64,000 bases of DNA from Dastarcus helophoroides (Eukaryota; Arthropoda; Insecta; Coleoptera; Bothrideridae), in assembly GCA_028583605.1 (NCBI GenBank), contig CM053328.1, positions 3,951,304 through 4,015,303 on the forward strand, given 5' to 3'. Both the position numbers and the translations under genes were made by a program. The notes under the pieces are model-generated. The model searched no databases and had not been told where the DNA came from. It was given only the letters and a program-made list of their open reading frames with translations. This document shows, piece after piece, positions 45,101-49,893 of this stretch. Numbering within the stretch: the first letter of the stretch is position 1; the number at the start of each line of letters is the position of its first letter.

Positions 45101-45399
45101 GAAAGTACCGATAGATGGTGCACCTTTTGCTACCTCTTGCAGCGATCTACTATCTAGCTTTTAAAACCAAAGATAACTTAAGATATCAAAAGAAAATAAA
45201 ATGATCTGTCAATTTAAACATTTAAAAACACGCTTTAATTTTGAACAGTTTTTTCACTAACTTGTTATTCGCCGTAAACAAATTCAAGGATAATAGCTGG
45301 TTACTTATATATCCTTCTCATATTTCGCATCTGATCAAATTGTTAACTAATTAATTTTCATTTCAGGGTAGTGACATATCTGGATTCGAGTCCCTCTAG
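73..45399 (+). CDS. Giant mucin-like SEA/EGF transmembrane protein (14 exons, 5' end outside window)
   Basis: The chain is 73-123, 5666-14171, 14381-14598, 23627-23830, 30438-36241, 36569-36810, 40601-41000, 41054-41283, 42322-42594, 42644-42915, 44488-44541, 44625-44739, 44797-44874 and 45367-45399 (stop TAG). Every junction has AG/GT borders and compatible phase; the total length is a multiple of three once eight apparent single-base indels are discounted. The order is a Thr/Ser/Pro-rich ectodomain, EGF-like domain, SEA, two EGF domains, one membrane helix and a cytoplasmic tail. By family knowledge, mucin-SEA-EGF-TM proteins sit on apical cell surfaces or in apical matrix; that role here is inferred. 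The signal peptide must lie upstream of the window. I do not recognise a named orthologue, so no symbol is given. Confidence is high for the gene and moderate for exact exon borders. Confidence 0.85.
557..750. mobile_element. Foldback MITE, about 42-bp terminal inverted repeats
   Basis: The left arm begins TGGAACGGACTGGTC at 557 and continues through TTATCTTCAAAAA. The right arm ends GACCAGTCCGTTCCA at 750 and is the reverse complement over about 42 bases with a few differences. The internal 100 bases hold a hammerhead-like hairpin (618-658). No transposase is encoded, and no clear target duplication is visible. Confidence 0.8.
618..658 (+). other. Hammerhead-like hairpin motif inside the foldback element
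   Basis: The order is CTCT, CTGAAGA (622-628), a 6-bp hairpin GACAGC/GCTGTC with loop TTG (630-644), GAAAC (645-649), a short GCGT turn and AGAG (655-658), which pairs with CTCT. This is the layout of a type I hammerhead ribozyme core. It has an extra unpaired T at 629, and stem III would be only about 2 bp. Activity is therefore doubtful. Confidence 0.3.
965..4140. repeat. 3.2-kb polypyrimidine (CT) satellite block
   Basis: The plus strand is almost purely C and T, built from TTCCTC, TTTCTC and CCTCTT words. Longer phrases recur, such as CTTCCTTTTTCTATTTCTCTT and CTCTTAATCTTCCTCTAATT, at roughly 100-300 bp spacing, which suggests degenerate higher-order units. Long Ser/Phe-rich reading frames (for example 2040-2522) and Glu/Lys/Arg-rich ones on the other strand are by-products of composition. 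Homopurine-homopyrimidine tracts of this kind can form triplexes, and in the pre-mRNA this would be a very long pyrimidine tract. Confidence 0.9.
5666..14171 (+). CDS. Giant exon 2: Thr-rich mucin ectodomain with repeated modules (frameshifted)
   Basis: The acceptor TGTAG is at 5665 and the donor AAG|GTGAGT at 14171/14172. Coding is continuous but changes frame near 7147, 7291, 7464, 7645, 9240, 10165 and 12980. Two module types recur. One is an LGTxxDGxYAxxxxSxS type (near 5797, 9520, 9700, 9880). The other is a TxYTYxTTxxxDGTTxxxSRxExxTN type (near 7550, 7960, 8310, 8875, 9035, 9250). Next come an Arg/Ser-rich basic stretch (10200-11560) with RRRVKRQ (about 11140), beta-strand-like repeats (11580-12250), a Gln-rich patch (12290-12400), GRRRRD (about 12690), NKRD (about 13135) and an acidic ESLEDTSE tandem repeat (13606-13770). 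The dense Thr/Ser predicts heavy O-glycosylation of an extracellular chain; this is inference from composition. Confidence 0.85.
7240..7310 (+). repeat. In-frame 18-bp tandem repeat encoding EKGTTT
   Basis: Near-identical units of GAAAAGGGAACTACAACT encode Glu-Lys-Gly-Thr-Thr-Thr, followed by diverged TTTEKxTTT units to about 7440. An extra C at 7290-7291 interrupts the frame inside one unit. The flanking units show the expected sequence without it. Confidence 0.8.
13606..13770 (+). repeat. In-frame 24-bp tandem repeat encoding ESLEDTSE
   Basis: About six or seven copies of GAATCTCTTGAGGATACATC plus AGAA are nearly identical at the DNA level, so expansion is recent. The last copies differ (DTSEQ, DTPEEPLDDTPEE). 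The unit is strongly acidic and lies just before a beta-type Thr/Val-rich stretch near the exon end. Confidence 0.9.
14381..14598 (+). CDS. Exon 3 of the mucin-like gene
   Basis: The acceptor is TATGATTCAG at 14380 and the donor CAG|GTTAGT at 14598/14599. Its first two bases complete a GAT codon with the last base of the preceding exon. It reads DGKGRSFEEARHNLATRVMS and then a Val/Ile/Pro-rich stretch ending MMVLPSEASQ. It ends in phase 0, and the frame is intact. Confidence 0.85.
14779..14901 (-). mobile_element. Deleted copy of the foldback MITE family (reverse orientation)
   Basis: It starts ATTCTTCATGGTAGACCC and carries CTTATTGACCGGAAATA and TTTTTTTCAATTTATTTAAC. It then skips most of the hairpin and ends CCAAACTGGGCCGAAGAAAT plus GTTAAATAAATTGAAAAAA. 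These are the same blocks seen in the copies at 21217-21437 and 36262-36530, in opposite orientation and with the loop removed. Confidence 0.85.
15370..15545. repeat. Unclassified interspersed repeat fragment
   Basis: A GC-richer island in AT-rich intron. It contains CCTAAGCGGGTGG, ACCGCCTAAAACCGGTGG, GTAGGTGAGCTCCAAAAG and CAGCCCCTAAGGCGG. Wording of this type is common in dispersed insect repeats. No terminal repeats or coding region were seen, so I assign no class. Confidence 0.4.
15937..16780. repeat. Unique-sequence arm of a large inverted duplication (partner 39515-40327)
   Basis: It begins TGACTCCGACCTGGCTTCGC, and the reverse complement GCGAAGCCAGGTCGGAGTCA ends at 40327. Matching continues inward through CAAAATTTCG, GTTTTGTAGAAATTC, GCTTGGTG, CTCGAGAA, CGAATTCGTT and TACAATTCATTCAA with moderate divergence. 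It then runs into the ATCGAATCAAA satellite on both sides. The partner lies inside the hAT-like element at 36985-40503, so this copy is probably a fragment of the same element family. Confidence 0.85.
16780..21020 (+). repeat. 4.2-kb ATCGAATCAAA-type satellite
   Basis: A degenerate short tandem array of AATCGAATC, AAAATCGAATC and AAATTGAATC words with a basic rhythm of 5 and 10-11 bases. A longer phrase, TTTCAATTTGCTATATAAAA followed by GTCTAAACTTCAAATGAATT, recurs near 17490 and 18570, showing a higher-order unit. The array is broken by a non-satellite element at about 17905-18560. The plus strand is A-rich; the complementary T-rich orientation lies at 38276-39515. Confidence 0.9.
17905..18560. 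mobile_element. ACAGGGT...ACCCTGT-type elements inserted in the satellite
   Basis: The insert starts ATACAGGGTCCTGCAACAG and includes CATCCTGTATTTTTTTACAT. A second unit then runs TACAGGGTGTCCAAAATTC to ACACCCTGTATATTTTTTTT. These opposed CAGGGT/ACCCTG ends resemble short non-autonomous repeats common in insect genomes. The satellite phrase TTTCAATTTGCTATA occurs on both sides, consistent with insertion or local duplication. No coding capacity was seen. Confidence 0.5.
21205..21449 (+). mobile_element. Foldback MITE with 12-bp target duplication
   Basis: The element spans 21217-21437 between two copies of AAGAAAAACAAT (21205-21216 and 21438-21449). The arms are TTCAATTTATTTAACATTTC..., containing CTTCGGCCCAGTTTGG, and its reverse complement, meeting in a near-perfect hairpin around CAGTTTTTGAAATGTTAATG. 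Only the 3' side carries an extra tail, ATTTCCGGTCAATAAGGGTC followed by TACCATGAAGAAT. The element is therefore not symmetrical at its ends. Confidence 0.9.
22000..22180. mobile_element. Palindromic (hairpin) MITE-like element
   Basis: The left half contains TTCATGTTTATTGCC, CCAGTTACTTTCTACCA, AGATTTTCAGAAACCTTC and TTAAGGAT. The right half is the reverse complement, with small differences, ending AACTGGCCAATAAAACATG. About 80 bases per arm, short loop, no coding region. Confidence 0.75.
22181..23626. other. Distal part of intron, mostly unique sequence
   Basis: AT-rich DNA with no supported gene. A short minisatellite at about 23178-23262 repeats TTGAAATCTCCAAGT at 36-39-bp spacing (two to three units). 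The TTTTTAG acceptor for the next exon is at 23626. Confidence 0.5.
23627..23830 (+). CDS. Exon 4 of the mucin-like gene, one TTYTY module
   Basis: The acceptor is TTGTTTTTAG at 23626 and the donor CAG|GTACTA at 23830/23831; both ends are phase 0. It contains the module KTCLTTFTYLTTYLENGTTT followed by VSSHEQVVSNVATEE, closely matching those in the preceding giant exon. It ends GKILPTPAMGITLTQ. An alternative donor with the same ACTAACGCAGGTA sequence lies 170 bp downstream at 23991-24003. Confidence 0.85.
23870..23993. mobile_element. Palindromic MITE just downstream of exon 4
   Basis: It begins AGTCCAAAGAAGGTTTCACC and ends with its reverse complement, CTTCTTTGGACT. The arms are about 58 bp and nearly perfect around the centre AATTACGCG...CGCGTAATT. 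A half copy occurs at 43094-43152. A related weaker hairpin lies at 51348-51427. The element lies between two copies of ACTAACGCAGGTA that each carry a splice-donor-like site. Confidence 0.85.
24240..29960 (+). repeat. 5.7-kb T-rich TTTCGACTTTTTC-type degenerate array
   Basis: The plus strand is T-rich and made of AAATTTCGACTTTTTTC, TTTTTCAAAATTTCGA and CGAATTTTTACAAATTCGAC phrases at roughly 15-30-bp rhythm. Between about 25850 and 27500 the phrase GAAATTTTCGACGTTTTAT and its surroundings recur at 609-615-bp spacing as three close copies; more diverged copies follow to 29.5 kb. Phe/Lys-rich reading frames here, such as 27063-27497, are compositional artefacts. Confidence 0.9.
29961..30437 (+). 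other. Intron end upstream of the second giant exon
   Basis: From 30130 to 30437 the sequence is less AT-rich than the array before it and contains short open stretches, but no splice-supported exon. CTTCTGTTTCAG at 30437 is the acceptor. Confidence 0.5.
30438..36241 (+). CDS. Giant exon 5: mucin modules, Pro/Asn-rich region and EGF-like domain
   Basis: The acceptor is GTTTCAG at 30437; the donor AC|GTAAGT is at 36241/36242. Four modules of the TTYTY/SNxVT type open the exon (near 30465, 30620, 30820, 31005). A long low-complexity Pro/Asn/Gln/Lys-rich region follows, with AAGGSVAGGS repeats (33328-33450), then KGDGFTK repeats (35008-35100), a Thr/Val beta-type stretch (35420-35640) and an NGGVVKVP tandem repeat (35843-35992). 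At the end is a six-cysteine EGF-like domain (about 36120-36240; spacing C-x3-C-x7-C-x8-C-x-C-x12-C). The frame changes once, at a TTTT run at 34563-34566. Nothing here suggests an enzymatic role; it looks structural and extracellular. Confidence 0.87.
33328..33450 (+). repeat. In-frame 15-bp repeat encoding AGGSV
   Basis: About eight tandem units of GCTGGAGGAAGCGTT type encode Ala-Gly-Gly-Ser-Val variants, later Ala-Gly-Gly-Asn. It forms a short glycine-rich linker in an otherwise Pro/Asn-rich region. Confidence 0.85.
35843..35992 (+). repeat. In-frame 24-bp tandem repeat encoding NGGVVKVP
   Basis: Six units of GGCGGCGTGGTCAAGGTGCC plus CAAC, nearly identical at the DNA level. The last two units vary (VINVP, EINVP). 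The GC-rich unit stands out in an AT-rich locus. Confidence 0.9.
36253..36539 (+). mobile_element. Foldback MITE inserted in a tiny intron
   Basis: The element at 36262-36530 is flanked by CAATCGTAG at 36253-36261 and 36531-36539. The arms are identical in type to those of 21217-21437, but the loop is longer and contains a second palindrome, GCGACTACGTGATATTT...AGTTCACGTAGTCGC. The tail ends GGTCAATAAGAA. Removing the element and one target copy leaves a 49-bp intron (36242-36568), so the insertion enlarged a minimal intron about sevenfold. Confidence 0.9.
36569..36810 (+). CDS. Exon 6: SEA domain, N-terminal part
   Basis: The acceptor is TTTTTTTTAG at 36568 and the donor ACAG|GTAGAA at 36810/36811. 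It reads TYTYNLRVDLDRLGRNHLYY through ASTTHDALDRMVMQSDLRD to SDGSGIVNSFYLQ. The hydrophobic pattern and the GSGIV turn before a beta strand fit a SEA domain, a fold that in many family members self-cleaves at a G-S bond. Cleavage here is inferred, not shown. Confidence 0.75.
36871..36964. repeat. Palindromic 20-bp minisatellite
   Basis: Four full copies plus a partial copy of ATAATACAATATCATTGTAT. Each unit contains the inverted repeat ATACAAT/ATTGTAT, so any unit or pair of units can fold back. It lies 20 bp upstream of the left end of the hAT-like element. Confidence 0.9.
37090..38270 (+). repeat. Tandem T-rich repeats inside the hAT-like element
   Basis: The phrase CTTCGACGTTATTTTTCAAA, followed by TTTATATACTTTTAAAATTT and GTTCACTTCATAATTGGGCT, recurs seven times (near 37192, 37380, 37570, 37710, 37900, 38040, 38180). 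Spacing alternates between about 190 and about 140 bp, indicating a compound unit of roughly 330 bp. Confidence 0.85.
38276..39515 (-). repeat. ATCGAATCAAA-type satellite, inverted copy
   Basis: The plus strand reads GATTCGATTTTGATTCGATT, the reverse complement of the array at 16780-21020. The shared phrase (here ATTTAAGTTC-like, GACTTTTATACAGCAAATTG, near 38750-38780) matches that array's internal unit in inverse orientation. Confidence 0.9.
39515..40327. repeat. Unique-sequence arm of the large inverted duplication (partner 15937-16780)
   Basis: It runs from GTTAAAACCCTATTTTTTTT to GCGAAGCCAGGTCGGAGTCA. It is the reverse complement of 16780 down to 15937, with substitutions and small indels. 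It forms the right interior of the hAT-like element. Confidence 0.85.
40601..41000 (+). CDS. Exon 7: end of SEA domain and two EGF-like domains
   Basis: The acceptor is TTACTTTTTAG at 40600 and the donor AAAG|GTACCA at 41000/41001. It begins LSDNTDESRLEEVLKKYLRN, the C-terminal SEA segment. A calcium-binding-type EGF follows (DFDECSNSKFHDCSENAQC and the CSCKEGF signature). A second EGF starts CEKCNYHGSCYY and ends CECFTWYAGENC. Disulphide-stabilised domains just outside the membrane are the usual arrangement in SEA-EGF mucins. Confidence 0.9.
41054..41283 (+). CDS. Exon 8: transmembrane helix and start of cytoplasmic tail
   Basis: The acceptor is TGATTTTAG at 41053 and the donor AAAG|GTAAAC at 41283/41284. 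The helix is VLLIALVTLGSILFLLLVIC, followed by CIVTCCKKKPRR: a cysteine cluster (possible palmitoylation) and a positive stop-transfer signal that fixes a type I topology. The tail continues with Ser/Thr-rich sequence. The intron before this exon is only 53 bp. Confidence 0.92.
41324..42167. mobile_element. hAT-type MITE with perfect 8-bp target duplication
   Basis: The element at 41332-42159 starts TAGGGATGTCGATT and ends AATCGACATCCCTA (14-bp perfect terminal repeat). Both sides carry ATTTGAAC (41324-41331 and 42160-42167). Internally it is AT-rich with ATCGAT/TTAATCGG words near both ends and a GTGGTGGG...TTGCCTAATTTAAC block near 41630. No transposase. It lies in the intron between the transmembrane exon and the tail exons. 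Confidence 0.95.
42322..42594 (+). CDS. Exon 9: cytoplasmic tail
   Basis: The acceptor is TTAATTATAG at 42321 and the donor AAG|GTAAGC at 42594/42595, phase 0 at both ends. It reads HKQVKPKGALKKASLPKLPD and continues with Pro/Ser-rich sequence ending YLDAGPSPNK. No catalytic motif is visible. Confidence 0.85.
42644..42915 (+). CDS. Exon 10: cytoplasmic tail
   Basis: It follows a 49-bp intron (acceptor TTTTCCAG at 42643) and ends at GC|GTAAGT (42915/42916). The sequence passes through KTSGALVSAGFEVSATVVAN and ADLLSTGTRSQFNTFRNI. Preservation of frame with short flanking introns supports real coding status. Confidence 0.85.
43094..43152 (+). mobile_element. Half copy of the palindromic GTCCAAAG MITE
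   Basis: It matches the left arm of the element at 23870-23993 from GTCCAAAGAAGGTTTCACCC through AATTACGCG, after which similarity stops. Confidence 0.85.
43260..44350. repeat. Pair of oppositely oriented TTTCGA arrays
   Basis: 43260-43555 reads TTTCTCAAATTTCGACTTTT; 43620-44350 reads GTCGAAATTTCGAGAAAAAA, its approximate reverse complement. About 60 bp of non-repeat sequence separates them, so the transcript could form a long imperfect hairpin. Confidence 0.85.
44488..44541 (+). CDS. Exon 11: cytoplasmic tail
   Basis: The acceptor is TTTTTCCAG at 44487 and the donor TC|GTAAGT at 44541/44542. It encodes ESEADPLANWMEIDPHL with split codons at both ends that fit the neighbouring exons. Confidence 0.8.
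44625..44739 (+). CDS. Exon 12: cytoplasmic tail
   Basis: The acceptor is CTATTTCAG at 44624 and the donor GAC|GTAAGA at 44739/44740. It encodes AISETRSCDETTIPPPMKPF and continues to THSQHHND. The IPPPMKP stretch could bind SH3 or WW domains; this is inference from composition. Confidence 0.8.
44797..44874 (+). CDS. Exon 13: cytoplasmic tail
   Basis: The acceptor is TATTCTAG at 44796 and the donor AGG|GTAAAT at 44874/44875. It encodes EANTMAERDLGSTFLLPHTH and LYKPDR, phase 0 at both ends. Confidence 0.8.
45367..45399 (+). CDS. Last coding exon, ends -SGFESL-stop
   Basis: The acceptor is TTCATTTCAG at 45366. It encodes GSDISGFESL and TAG (45397-45399). The acidic-x-hydrophobic end (E-S-L) is compatible with a class III PDZ ligand, but that is weak evidence. 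About 500 bp of AT-rich sequence after the stop is probably 3' untranslated; no canonical AATAAA was clear. Confidence 0.8.
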   Translation, partial: GSDISGFESL

Positions 45400-47198
45400 C
45401 ATCCTAGTTCAACAAACGTATGCAAATATGTCGATGTGCCTTAATTGTGTGTCTGTGTTACAAACATTTATAGTGTCTCTTTATTTAAATTATATAATTG
45501 GCCATAATTTTAATTGTATATGTTTTTTAACTAAATTTGGTTTAAGATAATGAATGTGTGAGTGATTTTTGTACATATTTGTGTGTTAGGCTCAAGTATT
45601 TATGTATTATTTTTTTATTCTGGTCTTTTAATACAATAATGTATATGTTTATATATTTAAGATATAGTTAGCAATTTTAATATCAATTTTATGACGATTT
45701 TGACTATATTTAAAAGTGTTTTGTATATAACATGATTTAAAATATGTTATTAGGGCAACGTGCCAAAAGACTATTATAATCAATGTGCTAACTGGAGTAT
45801 ATTTGATAAAAATATACAAATGGACTTTTTGACAATTATGACTAATATTTTTATTTGTATTCTGTAATTTGTAAAAGAAAATTTGAAATGAATCTAGTTT
45901 TATTTCACCTTTGGCCGTATAAAATATTTACTGTTTCCAAAATTTCTTGTTCTTATCTTGCTTTTCCTTTTACAACTGGAAGGCAACCTAAACTACAATA
46001 TGCAGCTCTCTAAGCTTGTACAGGGTAAGTCACTAAGCGGGAATCGATCTTTGGTAGGCGTATCGTTCAAAATATCGAAAAATGTTTCGAATAAAAGTTG
46101 TTCGAAATAAAGTTCTCCACAACCTAAAATTATTGCCAAATATGGCGGCCTTTCGGTTGCACCGGAAATGAACACAACTTTCTTATTTTAAATTGAACAC
46201 CCTATGTATTCTTACATTTTTGGATTCCTTGTTAAAAAATGAATATGAATTTATTAAGACGACATAGGCCCTTAGCTGAACCGTTTTCGTGTAATTTAAT
46301 TTTTTTGGTTAAATTTGACGATTTGACAGTCATAGGTGGTTGAACTACCAAAAGTTAAAACACAAACGCCTGGCAAAGCGGTTGTTCTATAGGAAGATCC
46401 CAGAAGACAAGATTCTAATGCACAGACCAATAGGTTTGAACAATTATCAGATGAAGAGATGCTTGTTGTTGTTTTTGTTTTATTCATGCTGCAAGAAAAA
46501 GACAAGAAATTTGTGAGCAAAGACAAAACTTGAAAAAATTTGCATTTTTCAAAAATGAATTTATTGCATTTTCATGGAGTTTTCGTTCGCGAGATACAAG
46601 CCTCGAAAGTTTCGAAATTTTCATATTTTCTAGGGTTGAAAATTAAAAGTTATTATTCAAGATTTAAAAGTACCCTATTAGCTAGGTTTTGTTACGAAAA
46701 CCAAATTGAGCTAACGACTTATGGTATGGAAGATATGAGAGTTTAATTTGCATTTTTCGAAATTGAAATTCGAAAAAGAAACAATTTTGGTACCTAAAAA
46801 TAGAAATTACTGAACGCACCCTACTGCCAACTGTGAATATTGTTTGGAAATGGAAGTGGTGGGACGCAACCGTCATCTGCCTAACTTAACCATAGAGTAT
46901 AGAAATTTCGAGATTAAAGTCGAAATTTCGAGAAAAAAGTTTCTAAAAAAAAATAAATTTTTAATCAATGCACGAGCCTACATATTAAACTGTTAATCGA
47001 ACGAATTTAACGTCGAACTTTCACATTCAACAATTATGTTATCGCTACATTCAATTTTTCATGCATTTTTAAAATTTTTATCGTCGCATTAATTAAAAGG
47101 TGGTTATTAAACTTGCTCAATTTAAACAAAAGCATTAAAAAAATACCATCGCTTCTCACTGGGTACGCCACTGAGTGAAGTTTGTGAATGTTCCGGTG
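45400..47198. other. 3' flank of the mucin-like gene with repeat fragments
   Basis: Probable 3' untranslated sequence runs to about 45900. A CAGGGTAAGTCACTAAG...GAACACCCTATGTATTC fragment (about 46017-46215) resembles the ACAGGGT/ACCCTGT family. A GTGGTGGGACGCAACCG...TGCCTAACTTAACC block with TCGAAATTTCGAG repeats lies at 46855-46945. No gene is supported. Confidence 0.5.
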
Positions 47199-47390
47199 AG
47201 CGTATTGGATTTGCCTCTGGACTACAGAACCGGGCAAGATATAAGCGTTCCAATTGGTCGGTTCTGACATCATGATTAGGCGTTCCATAATGTCGTATAT
47301 ACGCATGCGCGTTCGCAGTAAAATACAATTGTTGACAGTTTAATAATATGAAATTTCCAACTAATTTTGAGTTTTTGACAGTTTAATAAT

Positions 47391-47560
47391 ATGGAATTTC
47401 CAACTAATTTTGAATTTAAGGAAATTGCAATTTCGGAACAATCCTTTGAAATTCGCGTTGGCATACATTCGGAAAATGACGTAAAGTTGTGGTTGAAAGA
47501 ATACAGTGAAATTACCAACACGAATTGGATTGTTAAAGATGGTCTTTACAATCCTCAAAG
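47391..47560 (+). CDS. Candidate first exon of a transposon-like gene
   Basis: ATG at 47391 opens a 170-bp frame ending at CAAAG|GTAAGT, a consensus donor. It reads MEFPTNFEFKEIAISEQSFE and then HSENDVKLWLKEYSEI and NTNWIVKDGLYNPQR. The WLKEY...W(I/V)VKDG wording reminds me of N-terminal segments of transposon-derived proteins in insects, but I cannot name the family. A 43-bp tandem duplication (47334-47376 and next) duplicates the region around the start codon, with ATGAAATTTCC upstream and ATGGAATTTCC as the used start. No second exon was found. Confidence 0.4.
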
Positions 47561-48199
47561 GTAAGTTATTGTGTAATGACAAATTGTAAATGCTGTACAA
47601 TATTTTTTCTACAACCGTCCTAGTCAATAGGCTTTGCCGCATAATTTTTGATGTAGAAAGTCCTACATGACCGCGCATCGTGCGGTAATGACCAGCGGCG
47701 GCTGGTTCTAAAAGGCACAAGGCGCGCGGTCATCGTGAAATGAGTCATTTATTGTTTTCTGCTTAATGTTTAATGTAAAATACGACATATCGCATGTTTA
47801 AACCCAAAGTAATGATATCCTAATTAACTTGTACTTGTGAGTGATTTAAAATAAAGTACACATACGTTTTGTTCCATTTTAAGGAAATTTAAATAAAAAT
47901 CATGAACCTAGCGTGGTTGCCGTACAATTGCTCCAATCAATCCGGCGTTAAAATTAGGCCAAGTGCATTTTAGGTAGGATGTGATTTTATTTTTTTCATT
48001 GTCTAGAGAAGTTTAATGTAAGTTTAAATTAAAGTTTTCGGAGTGTAAATGTTTTTTTGACATATTCAACTATTTTTTAGTGCTCTACATGGAAAAAGTT
48101 TAGATGAATGTAAATATTAGGTGATATGTAATATTTTTAACTGTTGCTTGGAGGAATTGCCATATATTTATTATAATTTCAACTAATTTTTAAATGTGA

Positions 48200-48500
48200 A
48201 ATTTTGTTTGTCTGTCTGTCTGTCTGTCTATTTGTTGGTTTTTCACATCTCAATTACTGCATCGATTTCGACAAAAATTGGTATGGAGGTTGTTTGAGAC
48301 CAGAAATAGACTCTATGCTTCTTTTTATCACGGAAAATTATTTCACCATTTCCCAATTTACCCAATTTCTTTAAAATTCTGATCTTAAAATCTAAATTTC
48401 GACTTTTTTTTTCGAAATTTTAAGCCGAAATTGGAAGACAAGAATGTCCCTCCCCCAATACGCTACGCGACTGTTGACGCGAAGTTAAGTCTCTAAGAAA
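48200..48500. repeat. Dispersed repeat with (GTCT)n tract
   Basis: A TCTGTCTGTCTGTCTGTCTA microsatellite is followed by CTGCATCGATTTCGACAAAA and TTGGTATGGAGGTTG, phrases common in interspersed insect repeats. A TTTCGAC/AAGCCGAAATT segment follows. I assign no class. Confidence 0.5.
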
Positions 48501-48955
48501 AAACAATGTTGCTATAATTTCCTCAGGAATTGTTCAATAGAAATAAAAATGAACTACGCCACTGGAAAGCAATTAAGAAACAAAAAAAAAATGATTAACA
48601 GTTTTATTTCAGTCGGATCATAAAAAAAGAATTTACATCAAATTTTAGAAAATGAGCTTTATAATTTTTTCTTAATAAAATATAAATAAGACTATTCAAT
48701 TGCTCAATGGGATGCTAATGTACATAAAATGTCTACTACTTTGCCGATTTTCTATCTCTAGGAAGTTACCCATGTTATTTCATGACCACTGAGATCTTCT
48801 CTTGTAAACAACAAATAGGAAACATTTAAGAAAATCCGAAAATTCATAATATTCGCTTTGCCTTAAATCAAATTAATGCACCAAACAATAACAACATTTC
48901 GAATCCAGCACACCAATCATATAAAAAGTCTATAAAAATTAAGCACCACTATTTT

Positions 48956-49080
48956 ATAAAGTGATATTGAAGCTATAATTTCTTCTAATAATATAACTAA
49001 TAATAACACAACGCGTTTTTAAAAAGTGATATTGTAGCTATAATTTCTTCGAATAAGATACCTACTAATAATACAACATA
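48956..49080 (+). repeat. Two-copy tandem duplication
   Basis: AAAGTGATATTGAAGCTATA with ATTTCTTCTAATAA is repeated about 65 bp later as AAAGTGATATTGTAGCTATA with ATTTCTTCGAATAA. Both copies continue into CTAATAATA...ACAAC. No function is evident. Confidence 0.7.
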
Positions 49081-49314
49081 TCTGTCAAAACTGCAATGAT
49101 TCATTCAACTAGGAACGCGCGTAAACATAAAAAACATAAAAATGGGGGCGTATATTAAACACAATCATGATGTCAGAACTGACCAATTGGAACGCTTATA
49201 TCTTGCCCGGTTCTGTAGTCCAGAGGCAAATCCAATACGCTTCCGGCGACCTCATCAACCAAAAAAGCTTGGGAACCCCCTTTGACTATACATATAAATG
49301 GACGGAGCATTCAA

Positions 49315-49893
49315 TAGGTTTGTTCCAACCGAACATTTCTGATTAGTTTCCGACTAATTCATGAACTAGTTCGTACGCATGCGTGCATTCCGTATTATAC
49401 TCCGACTGGTTTGGGATTGTACACGTTGGAACGCACTTTGGGACTTCTCGGAAAACCTCTGGTCTTCGCCGTCTGTCTCAATCGAAAGCGATGAAAATAA
49501 ATCTTCATCACATATAAATCCCTCTACGAAATTCATTTTTGTTATTTTTGAGCAAATATAGTGGATGAAAAATAGAATTCAGAACTTAACAATACAATTT
49601 ACATTTGCTCCGACAAGATCAAAACATTTGACAATCGTATTGACAAATAACAGCTGAGAAATTAGATACCGCTTATCGATTACTTATTGCGCATGTTCCC
49701 AACTGCCAGTACAAGCTCTCGGCTGCTGACTGTTCTGATTGATCACAGATCAATTCACGAACTAGTCAGAGCAGTGTTGGAACACCGGACTGCCAGTTGG
49801 GTTGGAGTTTGCCCTTGGTTGGAACGGTAAATTTTGAATGCACATGCGCCGGACGGTTGCAAACTAGTTTGATGTTCGGTTGGAACAAACCTA
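49315..49893. mobile_element. TA-flanked MITE with 20-bp perfect terminal repeats
   Basis: The left end is GGTTTGTTCCAACCGAACAT (49317-49336) and the right end its exact reverse complement (49872-49891). TA dinucleotides flank both sides (49315-49316 and 49892-49893), as in Tc1/mariner-class elements. The 575-bp body has no transposase frame. Confidence 0.85.

Larger units (their letters stand above)
47199..49241. mobile_element. Unit bounded by 79-bp inverted repeats
   Basis: 47199-47277 (AGCGTATTGGATTTGCCTCT to GACATCATGATT) is the reverse complement of 49163-49241 with only a few differences; weaker similarity extends inward (ATATACGC, GCGCG). The enclosed 2 kb holds a candidate exon (47391-47560), a GC-rich hairpin TGACCGCGC...GCGCGGTCA (47669-47733) and a dispersed repeat with a (GTCT)n tract (about 48200-48500). 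It may be a transposon with long subterminal repeats or two opposed copies of one repeat; no target duplication was identified. Confidence 0.5.
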
